Of a stretch of 46,951 nucleotides of DNA, positions 30,201 through 41,623 are shown in pieces (the stretch's first letter is position 1; each line of letters opens with the position of its first letter). The position numbers and the translations under genes are program-made. The DNA is from Haplosporangium gracile (Eukaryota > Mortierellomycota > Mortierellomycetes > Mortierellales > Mortierellaceae). A model generated the notes under the pieces. The model did no database searches. It had not been told where the DNA came from and saw nothing but the letters and a program-made list of their open reading frames with translations. The DNA is taken from the NCBI GenBank assembly GCA_015499985.1, contig JAAAUF010000228.1:1-46951 (forward strand), given 5' to 3'.

Positions 30201-31068
30201 AAGCAAGGCCGCAAGTTTGACGATCCGCGATCCAAGCTCGACATTGAGCCCTTTATCCGGTTCCATCGTCTTGAAGCCCAAATGCAAGAAGTTCTGGAAC
30301 CCATTTACAACTTCAAGAACTTTAACGAGTTCTTTTATCGTAAGCTCAAGCCGAATGCTCGCGTGTTGGCCTCCCCTGGGGATGATCGGGTTGCGGTCAG
30401 TGTTGCGGACTGCCGGATGACCTGTTGGCAGACGATTACGGACGCAACCAAGTTCTGGATTAAGGGTAGACAGTTCTCGGTGGCGCGTCTTGTGGGTGAC
30501 CATGAGCTTGCCAAGAAGTATGAAGGCGGTTCCCTTGCCATCTTCCGTCTCGCCCCTCAAGACTACCATCGGTAACTATTCCTTGTCTTGCTTTTGGTGG
30601 TTGCTATATGTTAGAAATGGATAACGATACTAATGTGGGGGGTTTTTTTATGGTTTTCTATATTATTCATGAAATAGCTACCATATCCCAGTAAAGGGAG
30701 TGTTGTCGGAACCAAATATGATCGGCGGCGAGTACTACACCGTGAACCCCATGGCGATCCGAAGCCAACTGGACGTTTACGGCGAGAACAAGCGTGTCGT
30801 GTCTACAATTCAATCCCGCGAATTCGGAACTGTCGCCTATGTCGCTATTGGTGCCATGTTGGTTGGCTCGATAGTCCTGACCACCCAAGGAGGACAGACG
30901 GTCGAGAGGATGGATGAGCATGGATATTTTGCGTTTGGCGGATCGACGATTGTTGTGCTCTTTGAACCGAATGCAATTGTTTTTGATGAAGATTTGGTTA
31001 GTTCTTCGAAGGAGCAGATTGAGATGCTTGTCAAGGTCGGCATGCGCATTGGTGTCTCTCCTCGTTAG
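27257..31068 (+). CDS. PSD2: C2-domain phosphatidylserine decarboxylase (PSD2 type)
   Basis: Six exons (27257-27370, 27536-27805, 28230-28287, 28495-29936, 30051-30571, 30678-31068) give 931 residues. The enzyme converts phosphatidylserine to phosphatidylethanolamine; the PSD2 class works on Golgi/endosomal membranes. A first C2 domain (residues about 18-125, SDPYVKVSIGGHKFTTKV) and a second (about 236-345, MDPFVIISFGKYIFRTRVV) are likely membrane or lipid contacts. An EF-hand-like segment follows, then a possible zinc site (CPIC, then HIAVC, about 560-590). The decarboxylase domain (about 660-931) has QDYHRYH, with the catalytic His near 801, and the self-cleavage motif GGST at 30937-30948. 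Its Ser891 would become the pyruvoyl group on a 41-residue alpha chain. The intron at 27806-28229 begins with GC (gcaagt) rather than GT; the reading NQ/AQWHTLK requires it. Confidence 0.95.
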
Positions 31069-31415
31069 TTTCTCTTTTTTTTTTTTTTTTACTATCTTGC
31101 TTTTAAGAATGTGAATATAATTACTCTTTGGAGTTTGAAGGTCAAACGACAAAGCGTTTCATAACATAAGCAAAAGAAAAGACGTTGAATTAGGGTAATA
31201 ATGAAGATATTTTTTTTATTCTGCTGTAACTGAGATCGAGCATCAAAAGAAAAAGTATGGATGAAAGAATTCACAAAAAGAAAATGATAGAAAAGGAAAG
31301 AATTGAAGGGAAGTAAAGTGAAAAAAGGAAGGAAAACCAAGTCGGTAGCAGTTATGTACAGGGATTGTTTGTTTGGTGTCGAATATACATCAAGAAAAAA
31401 AAAAAGTACAAGCTT

Positions 31416-33991
31416 TTACTCGGTCTTGAGGGGAGCCTTCTTGAGGAGTCCCTTATCCTTGGCAAACTGTTCAGCCTTGTTATAAACAGACGACCACTGC
31501 TCCTGGGCGACCTGACGACCCTTTCCGACATGGGCCTGGACAAGGTCGTTTGTCTTTGCGACGTGAGCGTCGATAAGGGTCTGGTTGTCGAGATAGAGAC
31601 GGGGGGCAGCAAAGAGCGAGACCAAGATCATGGAGAGGAGGGTGGTGGTCGAGAACCAGGTTCTGAGTGTCCAGATTGCGTAGAAGATACCAATGAACTA
31701 TTTTGGAGTTGTGGTGAAGATTGAGGGAATGTAAACGTCATTATATAACGGGGTTAGTTTTGTTCCAAAAGAACTATAATCGTCTCGCTTTTTTTTTTGT
31801 TGTTGTTGTTATTGTCGTCGTTGGTTGGTGGTAGCGTCGTTTTTGGATAATGCTTTTGTCGTGTGTTGTTGACGTTGCTGACGTTGTTCGAGCGGCGTGA
31901 TAATGATCAAATCAAACGAACAAGTCTCCACCATAATCCTCAGTGATCCATGTATGAAGAAAGAGAAGGAGGAAGGAGAATGTACCTTGAGGGAGCGCTT
32001 GTTATCTTCGACGAGGACGACCTTGGCGAGCTCGGTAAGGACGACGTTGAGGCCGTCGGTGACATAGTCGACACGGCGATGAAGACGGTCAGCCTCCAAG
32101 TGTAAGAATTCTGCCGAGCGAGAGTAGTATCTCCTGTTAGAGATTAAGAACAAGGAAAGAAGGGGTACCTGGTCAGTATGCCTTGCACACACAATAGCAA
32201 TGTAGGGTCGTGTGTAGTGGTGCTTATGGCAAAGAAGAAAAAAAGAAGGGATCCCTTGCTTCCTTCTTCCCTTTTTTCCCGCGGCACGCCATCCATCCGA
32301 CTGCAACTTACTCTAATGGACGGGCGGCAGGCTTGTTGGTGAGGCGGTTGAAGATCAGGAGTCCGTTAACGTAGATAAAAGAGGCCGAAATGCCAAAGAC
32401 AAAGGCCGCACAGGCAACGTTAAGGAGCGAGATCCAGCGGCAGGAGAGGATAACGGCCAAGGAAGCGGCCAAAACGCCTCCCGAGACGGCAGGCTTCTCC
32501 CAGAGGAGGAGGCTCTTCAGACGGGGGGTCATGTATGCATAGGGATCTGCAAGTAAGTCAATTGGTTAGCATGCAGGGGAAGGGATGGGAGGATGGGAGG
32601 ATAAAAGAGAAAAAAAGGAGAAGAACAGGGATGTCACGGTTAGTATCGATTGCATATGCACGCGGCGACGGCGGTATAATCGATTATGAAGTTGGGTTCG
32701 TTGTCACTCATCAAAACAACAACAGCAGCAACAGCAATAACACCGAAAAAGACTGTCCATCATGACTGACGAAGAGTACAACACAACACTTGATTGGATT
32801 CGATAGAAAAAAAAGAAAAAAAAAGGAGCGAGTATAAAAGAAGGAGAGGGAAACCCATGTGAAGCTTGGCACAGGGAAAACTAAAAAAGTATGGTTTTTG
32901 GTGGTCCGCGCTAGTAACACATACACACACTTGACTCTCGCTGTCTTCTCACACACTGCCGCGATTACGATTGGATAAATGACATACATGAGCGAGCAAA
33001 TGTCCCTCTTGCACCATCCTGTGTCTGGAATAAGAAAGAATGATGGGATCATAAACGGGAGAAAAAGAAAAGAAAAAAATTGATCTATGTCCAAAGATAC
33101 AGATACACAAGGGAAGAAAGTTCTGCTTACGCGCTCGTGTGTGCTTATGCGCCTTTTCTTTTTGGTGCGATGTGGTGTGAGAGCAAACACGAAACGAAGA
33201 CGGGAACCGAGCGCAGAGGATGGTAAAAAAAACCACCGATGATAAGAGAAGGGCGTGTATATGTAAACAAACATGTGTGCTTTTGGTTTTCTGCCGCTTG
33301 TTTGTTTGTTCGTCGACATAGACATGGCCCCTGTCCTTCTCCTGTGAGGTTGTATCAACGGTGCTCAGGGAAACCAAAAAACTCTCATCGCCACATTCTC
33401 CTTGTCTTCCTGTAACTGTGTGTACCATTTTCCCTTTCTTTTGCTCCTTCTTTTTTGGCCCTTGCAGCTTTCTCCCGCGGGGACCACTTTATAGCACAAG
33501 TGGACAATCGATGCCTTCTTTTATCCCTCTTTTCTGATATTTCCTCTGCTTCTTCGAATGAGTGAGAGTAAGAGGAGCAGAAAGGTCTGGATCTCTTCCT
33601 TATTCTTGTTCGTTTTCTCACAATCTTATTCAACGCTCTCTTATCTTATTCCTTGCCCACACACCGAGGAACAAACGCAGAAAAGGGAACAAAAGAAAGA
33701 GAAGACAATAAAATATGGTGGCAAAAGAGTGGCATACAAAGAAACAAGGGAAGCAAAGCAACAAAAGAGAAATAAAATATTAAAAAAAAAAAAAGCAAAG
33801 GACTAACCAGCGCCGTGCTTGTCGGGCGAGTCCGTGGAGGAGCGGTCGCGATGGGCGGGGGTGGGGAGGATGGGGGAGGACTCTGCGGCGTTCTCGGTGA
33901 CGGTGGATTGGTGCTCGTCAAAGGTCTTTTGCGGAGGGACAGTCTGCTCGACCTGGAGGTAGACGAGCGTGGGGTCAAGTTGTTGGGCCAT
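31416..33991 (-). CDS. RTN1: Reticulon-domain ER-shaping protein
   Basis: Exons 33808-33991, 32312-32546, 31986-32133 and 31416-31697 join in phase to 282 residues. Residues about 66-235 form the reticulon homology domain. It starts SLLLWEKPAVSGG and has a first long hydrophobic hairpin (about 80-120), a polar loop with FLHLEADRLHRRVDY and LAKVVLVED, and a second hydrophobic stretch (about 190-225) with FIGIFYAIWTLRTWF. Reticulons insert as wedges and curve ER tubules. The N-terminus is disordered. The C-terminal tail (AHVAKTNDLVQAHVGKG onward) is an amphipathic helix region ending in a basic stretch. The first intron is 1261 nt, far longer than any other here. The ATG at 33991 is the only one giving the MAQQLDPTLVYLQVEQ start in frame. 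Confidence 0.92.
32547..33807 (-). other. Unusually long first intron of the reticulon gene
   Basis: 1261 nt with GT donor (gttagt) and tgcag acceptor. It contains only low-complexity frames and T- or A-rich tracts. It may hold regulatory sequence or an alternative first exon, since reticulons in animals often use alternative N-termini. Confidence 0.6.
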
Positions 33992-35164
33992 GTTTGTTGT
34001 TTGTTGTTTGTTGTTGAGCGGTGTAAGTGTTGTTTGTGGTGGATGAGTTGGTAGTGGTAATAGAAGAAGGAAAAGAAAAGAAAAGAAAGAAATGAAGTGA
34101 ATCGAGGCGAGTGGGTTTTTATTACAGTGGTCATCATCGGCTCTCTTAATCCTCGGTCCTTATCATTCAGTCTCGGTCCGCGCATGAATTGTAATAAAAT
34201 AAGTTTTGAATGAATGCGATCATCATGAATTCACCCACTAACAAATTTACTGTCCTTCTTCTGGAAGACACCCTTGAGACTCTCATACTGTCGCCCTCAT
34301 ATCATCCATTCATCACTGCTTCTTCATTCTCATTTTTTCTTTCTCGCTCGGAGAGCAATCAATAAAGAAGAGACGTGAACGGTCCACCATCAAGGCATAA
34401 AGAAAGGCGTAAGAAGGCAGACGACAGAGTGTAGATATCATAAAAACAATAAAAAAAAGGAGGCCCACGCTCACTTTCCCACTTTCTCTGCCCCACACCC
34501 TCTGTTACAAACAATTGCTTGCTAATCTGACTGACCTAGGGGATGGACAGAGAGTGTTTTGTATGGGATCAAAATATTAAACCAAAAAGTCAACCAAAAG
34601 ATCAAGAGAGCGATAGAGAAGGAGACAAAAAAGAAAAAGAGAACGGCGAGGGAGGAAGATTGGGCGCAATGACCGTAAGTGCAATCGCAAATTGGGTCAA
34701 TTTTGGCCTCTATCACGCGAGAATACAAAGAGAGTACTTGTAGCAATCAGTTTGGCGAGACCCATGAACTTTTCTTTCAACAGGGATACTGACTCTGAAC
34801 ATTGTTTTGAACAACGAAGTGGGTGGGAGAAGAAAAGGATCGAAGTAAAACAACGACGAATGAAATAATAAGACCCACCACACTCGTACGTTTTGCTTCT
34901 ATGTGAACATGTGTCATACGAAAGAAAGGTTGTATGTGTGGCTCGTGCTCGCTTGTCAGCCTACTCCTCGCGTGCACCCTGACTCGTCTATCGCACACTC
35001 TTCTGCCTTTTTTTTTTTGGCTGTACCACACGACATTGGAACAACCACAACAGCTCGTACACACACAAATATAACAACGTTCGAAAGTAAAACAAGAGCT
35101 GACAAAGAAAGAACACGGATAAAAAAACGCGCGCGCAAGGGAGCTGCTTTTATTGAAAACACAT
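33992..35164. other. Intergenic stretch, no gene seen
   Basis: This lies between the reticulon start and the ribosomal protein stop. It holds A/G-rich sections (34440-34640) and short frames with no recognisable content. Confidence 0.6.
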
Positions 35165-35902
35165 TTAGATGAATCCAATCTTGTTGGCAACATCAAGAGC
35201 ATCGACATCGGCGGTGAGCTTGATGTAGGCCTTCTTGTTGCCGTCGGGGCTAATTTGCACGAAGGGGAGAGTCAGGGAATACATGATTAGTTCTTGTGCA
35301 AGGCGTAAAGTGTCCCGAGTTGAGTTATGGCGTTTCCTGCAAGGTGATAATTCAACTCCTATTAATGATATCTGACGACGCGTTGCCACCAAGTTCACGT
35401 CCAGAGACGCGTTTGACTCTTTTTCATTTGTATCCTGGAACGAGTTGCCCTCTAAAGTCCCCAGGGACATTCTCATATCCTGCTTCAACCGAATGTCTTT
35501 CCAATGCCAGCCCATGATCTCACAAACAACAAGAAAAAAAAGAAGAGACGTACCGGATGAGGGTGTTGACCTTGAGGGCGGTAACATCGTACATCTTCTT
35601 CAAGGCATCCTTGATCTGGCGCTTGTTAGACTTGACGTCAACAATGAAGACGAGGGTGTTGTTCTCCTCGATCTTCTTCATGGCAGACTCGGTGTTGAGA
35701 GGAGTCTTCAAGACCTTGTACTGGTCCAAACGGGGAACGTGAGGGACCGACTTGCGGGCGTACTTGGGGGAACGAGCAAGCTTGAGGGTCTTGGGGCGGT
35801 TGAAGGTGGTCGAGGTGCGGATCTTGCGAGCCTTCTGACCGTTAACACCTTTCAAGGCAGCCTTCTTGGCGGCGAGAGCCTTGTTCTTATCCGAAGGAGC
35901 GG
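35165..35902 (-). CDS. RPL23A: 60S ribosomal protein uL23 (L23a), start exon not found
   Basis: Exons 35554-35902 and 35165-35249 join across an intron at 35250-35553. They encode [19 protein letters not shown], then [36 protein letters not shown] and a last exon ending in NKIGFI. This is the full conserved body of uL23 (L23a in animals, L25 in yeast), which sits by the polypeptide exit tunnel and contacts nascent-chain factors. The 35902 edge is a splice acceptor (caatag) with two bases of a split codon, so a very short first exon carrying the ATG lies upstream. Candidates on the minus strand are ATGGGAG at 36410-36404 or ATGTTTG near 36757, neither convincing. The gene is divergent to COX7A, so their promoters may overlap. 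Confidence 0.93.
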
Positions 35903-36836
35903 CTATTGTAACCGAAGCGATGTATCATCGTAGATATGAAGAAAGTCAGTCTGACTGTTCGCGCAACGGTATATTGATAGTAATTGGAATAGTCTCCTGG
36001 CTTGATGTGTGGTTGAGTGCAGCGTGTCGAGCCGAAGCGAAAGGTTTCCTCCTGCACGATTGATGTTGCAGCGATTGATGAGCATCGGTCTGTGTTGATT
36101 CCTTAGGTCTCTAAAAAGCCCTTTCCCGGTACTGCTCTACTCTTGACAGTAGCCATCACCTCTTCGCTCCCTCTTTTGCCTTGTGCAGGCGTAAAAAGGA
36201 CATCGAGATGTCTCCTTTAACCTGATTAAAGGCTTGTGTACGCTTGTCGAAAACGATGTTTTGCTTTCCTGACCGATGGAGTGACTGGATGGTGAATCAT
36301 AGTTCCTGGGTAAACAGTCGATCAGTAGTGTCCCTGCACTCATCCGTTTTCAAGAGTTTCCTCTAGCTCCTCCTGCTGTGAGTTGAATCGTGATGTATAT
36401 AACCTCCCATCTACACCGTCTCAAACTCGCAAGATGAAAAAGTCGATAATATCTCGAAACGACAAAATAGTTGGGTTGAAGATGATGGTGGTGCCGATAA
36501 ATGAAGTCGATGATTCCGGATCTGATACGATGGTCGATGGTTGTTTGTTGGTATGTGTATGTTGACCGATGGATGCCCCGCATCGGTCTGCAATAATCCA
36601 TATTGACAGATGCCGCACCTTTCGACATGGTTTAAAAGACGAAAAAAGAGGAAGGGATTCGATCGTGCACCACAGCCAGTTAAAGGACACTCAGCCAGTC
36701 ATTTACACGAAATTCACAGTCACAAATTATGAAATCAATTGGAGCCATACCAAACATTCACACCCGCCCATACACACACAAAAACAGATCTCTTTTTTCA
36801 TTTCTCAATACTCCCCACTCATCCAACTAGCCAACC

Positions 36837-37507
36837 ATGTCCCTCGTCAACCGCCCCAACCCCGTCCCTCACCTCCAGCGCCTCTACCAGGTACAATAAC
36901 ATACCAAAGCAACAGCAACAACAAGTCTAGAACCCTTATTGATGGGAACAAGCACAAGTGGATGACCCGGAGACAAAAAAAAACCGGACGAGGAAGAACT
37001 CGGAGGAAACTTCTGATGTGATGACTTTCGCATTAGGGCCCTCTTGAATAGACGGAACAGCAAGCAAGGATGAGAAGAAGCACACGAACAGTTATCTTTA
37101 TGCAACAGGATGAACAAAGGAAAAGAGCATATGCAAGATAACACGCTCCAAACCCCCAGGATACACAGAACGCGCCATATATCAAATCATTTGGACAAAC
37201 ACACAGTCCTAACACACCCAATCCTTCGGAACAAACGAAAACTACTTAGGCCCCCACCCACGTCCCCATCTACCTCAGAAAGGGTGGTGACAAGTTCATC
37301 ATGACCGCCTTCGGCAGCATCATGCTCGTCGGCTTCGTCGGCTCTCTCTACGGTGCCTCCAAGATGGCCAGAGTAAGCTTCAGTTTTGTCTTGTTGGACG
37401 TATTTGCTATGTGTGCTTTGACTGTGTCCTGGACAATCATACTGACTAGGTTGACTTTTTTTTTATTACTGTTATCCATTGAACATTTGTAGGGTGTCAA
37501 GAACTAA
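36837..37507 (+). CDS. COX7A: Cytochrome c oxidase subunit 7a (Cox7)
   Basis: Exons 36837-36890, 37250-37372 and 37493-37507 join to 63 residues: MSLVNRPNPVPHLQRLYQ, then APTHVPIYLRKGGDKFIM, a single membrane segment (TAFGSIMLVGFVGSLYGAS) and KMARGVKN. The pattern of a short matrix-side part, P-(I/L)-YL-KGG-DK and one transmembrane helix fits subunit 7a, an accessory nuclear-encoded subunit of mitochondrial complex IV. The 359-nt first intron is longer than exon 1. All splice ends are GT-AG and in phase 0. The last exon carries only four codons plus the stop. Confidence 0.82.
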
Positions 37508-40500
37508 ATGGGAGCAGCAGCACGCCTCTTTTTTATACTCATAGACAGCTCGCCTTTACTATAAACTCATAGACAAAAACAAAGATCTTTTTTTTTTAAC
37601 CATACGCGCTACTTGGATCAACTTACGGGATGCATTTTGTTTGGGAGATGGCTTTCAGGCGTTATTTTCAGTAGCCCTTCAGAAAATGTCCGAGGAGAAA
37701 AATTAATAAATGACAGGACGATTGAACGCTGCAGCCTGCAGCCTGCATCGAAACACGAGGAATGGAGAAAGAGAAAGAGGGGCGCCAATGCTTTCAGGGC
37801 GTTTGAAGAATTCTCACTGTGCGATCAATTATACTTGTATTTTTTTTCTGTTTGTGGAGATGCGGTGACGCGCTGTTAACCACACATATATCTGGTTCAA
37901 CGAAATGCGCGTCGCTTATCGTTTGCAAGTGTAAGCTATCTATGGCAATGGGCAACGTTAAGGTGCCGTGAAAGTGCTAGTGAGACTGGACAAAGAGTGG
38001 AAGAGGTCACCATTCTCTTACTCGTGAATATTCAAGCAAGGATAAATAAGTAAGGGGTGATTACCGAGATCTCCACCAGGGGAGGAGGAGGGGGAAGTGA
38101 AAGGGGAGAGACTGAGAAACGTAAAACTATCCATTCTTTTGAGGAGACGAGTGTACGTGATCCACCCAACCACCGCCTTGACGATGAGAAAAAAGAGGGC
38201 ACACGTAAACTTCAACCTATCCTCTACCTCTTTGACGTTGATTTTCCTTTTCCTCGTGCGAATGTGGTTCGAGGACACTAGCTGGTCTTTCGGTTCTCCT
38301 CCATTTCCTCGCTCTACTTCTCAGTCCATATATTCATGATCGCTGGCTATTTTGCTCGTATCTAGTCGCCTGTCATCCCATGTCAGGTCATCTCTCCAAA
38401 TTCACACTTGACCTAGAACTTTGTTATTGAGGTTATCTCACCTGTCAGGATAACTCATTCGTACGGAAGGAGAGAATAGGGTGCGAAAAGAAAACATCGA
38501 TTGACTCTTCGTCTTTGCCGAGGGAAACGAGAAGAGAATGACACAGTCACACAGCTCAATAGTCGAGGTGAATAGAGGCAGTGAAGGAACGACTTGTGAA
38601 TTCGCCGGTGGCCATCTACATATACTCATCAAGAGAATCGTTTTTTGCACATGCCTCGGACGACAGTTGACGACTACAGAGACGAAAAATGAAAAATAGG
38701 CCAACTGGACCAAAAGGGCATTCGTTTTCTCTCCTGCATGTCCTCCTCGTTCAGGGCCAACTTTTTTTTCACAACTGCAGAAGGACACAAAAATGAATAT
38801 AGAGATTTTTAGTATGGTCCGTAGTCGAATTTGCTCGGGGGGTTTTTTTTCCAACTCATCGCGCGCTTTTTTTAGCATATTAGGCATAATAAAAGTTAAT
38901 CATGAGGAGGAGGATATCGATGTAACCTGCCGTCGCCTCGCACCCATCCTTTTCGCTCCTACCCCCCTGTCTCATTCTCGCTTTGTCTCCTTTTTCACAA
39001 AAACCTCCCTCCCCCTTTCCTAGGGTGCGCTCACTCACACTCACCTTGTGGCGGTTGATCACTAGCCCCTACCTTGTGGACAAATCGGTCGATGGAGTCG
39101 CGGCCCTGGTCTTGTACATTTCTGCAAGGTACTCACTCCTTTTACCCACTCACCCACTGACTGACACCCCTGATACCCTGACACACACGCATGCAAAACT
39201 CAAAATAAGCATTCCCCAAGGAAAAACTGCGAGTGAGGGATATGCGTAATAACGAGTCAACAATGAAAAACTGACCAACTTTGCCCAAGCGCGCACAAAG
39301 TCCGGGTGATACTAAAATGGACAAAAAAAAAAAAGAGTTGGGTTGCATCATCCAACGTTGGAGGGGGGAGGGGTACATTGGTGTAGTGAAGGTGTTTTGT
39401 TGACATGGCGTAGAAGGGGACGGGGAAGGTCGAAAGAAGAAAAATAAGCATTGAGACCTTCAATTCGAAGACGAGCGTTGTGAGGAGGAAGGGAAGGCAT
39501 TTCGACAGATTAGAAATGCAAGATGCAGTAGACGCACATGTACAGTACGCCTGGTATTTTGGCCCTTGGAAAAAAATATAATGTGCTTGGCTGTGAGTTC
39601 TCTTCGGCCGAGCCTAGCTCCCTCGATGTTTAGAATGAGCAAAAGGGGTACGATATATCCTCATCTGCTGTCCTCTATGTATGTTCAATGACTACCTACA
39701 GATCATAAGGGAGGTAGGGAGGTAGTAGGGTGCTTAGTATCGCATTGTCCATGTTGTCATGTCCTGTCAATGACGGTTTGTTCGTCACTGTTGGGCCAAT
39801 GTCGGACAGTTTTTTTGTTTGTTGGATTTGTGTTTTGAAAGGAAGGGTCAAAAAGAAGGTTGGCATGTGCAGCCATTCAGTCAACAACAAATAACAACGC
39901 AAAACAACGACAGTTCCCGATCCACTTGGCAGAAAAATAAGAAATGACTTGTGTGTACCTTTTTTTTCTTCTGTCTGCTATGGTTTGTGTTGGCTGGCAT
40001 TATCTTAGTGTCGGGCAGTAAGAAAAGAAAGCCCCGACACGTCAAACAAGCGACAAGTTCCTTCTCACCACACGCTACCCCTGTATCTCAATGAGCTGAA
40101 CGTGGACCAACCAATCCCTTCAAACCCTCGGTCGGCCACCGAATGGTAGGCACTAACAAAAATAGAGACTAGTTGGACTTTCGGTCCCTTTTTCGCTCCG
40201 GGGAACGGAGAAGTCTGTTTGTCCCTCTGACCCGACTATTTCTATTCTCTCTCTCTCTTTCTTTCTCTCTCATTCTTTCAAGCCGCATGCATTCCTCCTG
40301 CATGCCTACTCATAGAACAAAAAAAGAACTCAGACAATTCAGAACATTGAGCCCTATTTTTCCCAATTTATGTACGGGTGGATGTGGAGTCGAAGCAAAG
40401 GAAAAAGGATGAAAGAAAGACAGGAAGAAAGAACGGAAGTAAAGCAAAAAGGAAAAAACTTCGGTTGTTGATGATGCCTGTGATGTCGTCTGTCTCGGGT

Positions 40501-41592
40501 AGTATTTTGTATTTTGTACGCGGATGCACGATAAATGAATGCTGGAACGCTGGAACGAATCAGATGTTGGGGAGAGTCATGGTTCCATTCTGCCGTCAGA
40601 GAGGGGTTCATACTGGCGCCAACTGGCTAGCATGAAGGTGGAAAATAGGCGATGACTACAGCCAGAGGCCCTTTCTACTTGGCGCTCAATGAACCTTGCT
40701 TGTTTGGCTTATAATTACGACCCTACGGAAGGTAATCCAATGCCTTGTCGATATGTGGCCGTGTGTGTGTTGTTTTATCGTTTTCGCGCAAAGGAAGGAA
40801 AGGAAAAACCAGGTAGATCTATCGTGCCTCGATATGGAGAAGATCGTTGCTGTCTTTTCTCTATCGTACTGTTCTCTCTTTTCTTTTTGTGTCTGCAGGG
40901 TTTCTTGAGGAGTACAAAGAAAAAAACATGGAAGTGGAGGGTACGATACAATTCAATACCAAACGATTCGTTTATATCACTCGCCTGTTAATGCTCGTTT
41001 GAGGGCATGACCCCAACTGGGGAAGCTACTTCACTATCTAGGGGATCCTTTACCACAGTGCACACACGGATTGACGGGAAGATGAACTGTCGGATGAATG
41101 GGTAGGCTGTGGTTGATGTGTGAGTCGACTGAGTCTGTAAGGCAGATGAGCCATGCACCAGTCGGCGAGCAAGTATGAATCGCACACATCCACACATGCT
41201 TATAGAGTAAGTAAGCAAAGCAGCACATTGACGACGATAATGAAGATGATGCCAATAACAAAGTTAGCTGTTTGTTTGTTGACAGTTGACCAGTTAACAG
41301 GGCTACTAAATAAAGCCATATCTCGCGCCTATCCTCTCTATGCTGTTGTCAATTATCGATCGTGAATGAATAATGGTCCATGGGGACCCATGGTGACAAT
41401 GACTGAATGAATTTATTACTGTTATGTGTATGGCTGTAGAAGAATAGGCGCTGTTATAAATGAATAGGCCCCTCTCCTCTGTTGATCAATGACCAGCGCT
41501 GTTTGTTTTGATCTGAGAATATTTGTATAAAAAGGACTGTTGCCGCCCTCTTTTATTTTTCTTCAACTTTGATTCCCTCCCCTTTTTTTTAT

Positions 41593-41597
<5 letters not shown>

Positions 41598-41623
<26 letters not shown>
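41598..41623 (+). repeat. 26-bp poly-T run
   Basis: Uninterrupted T tract in a pyrimidine-rich block. Confidence 0.95.
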
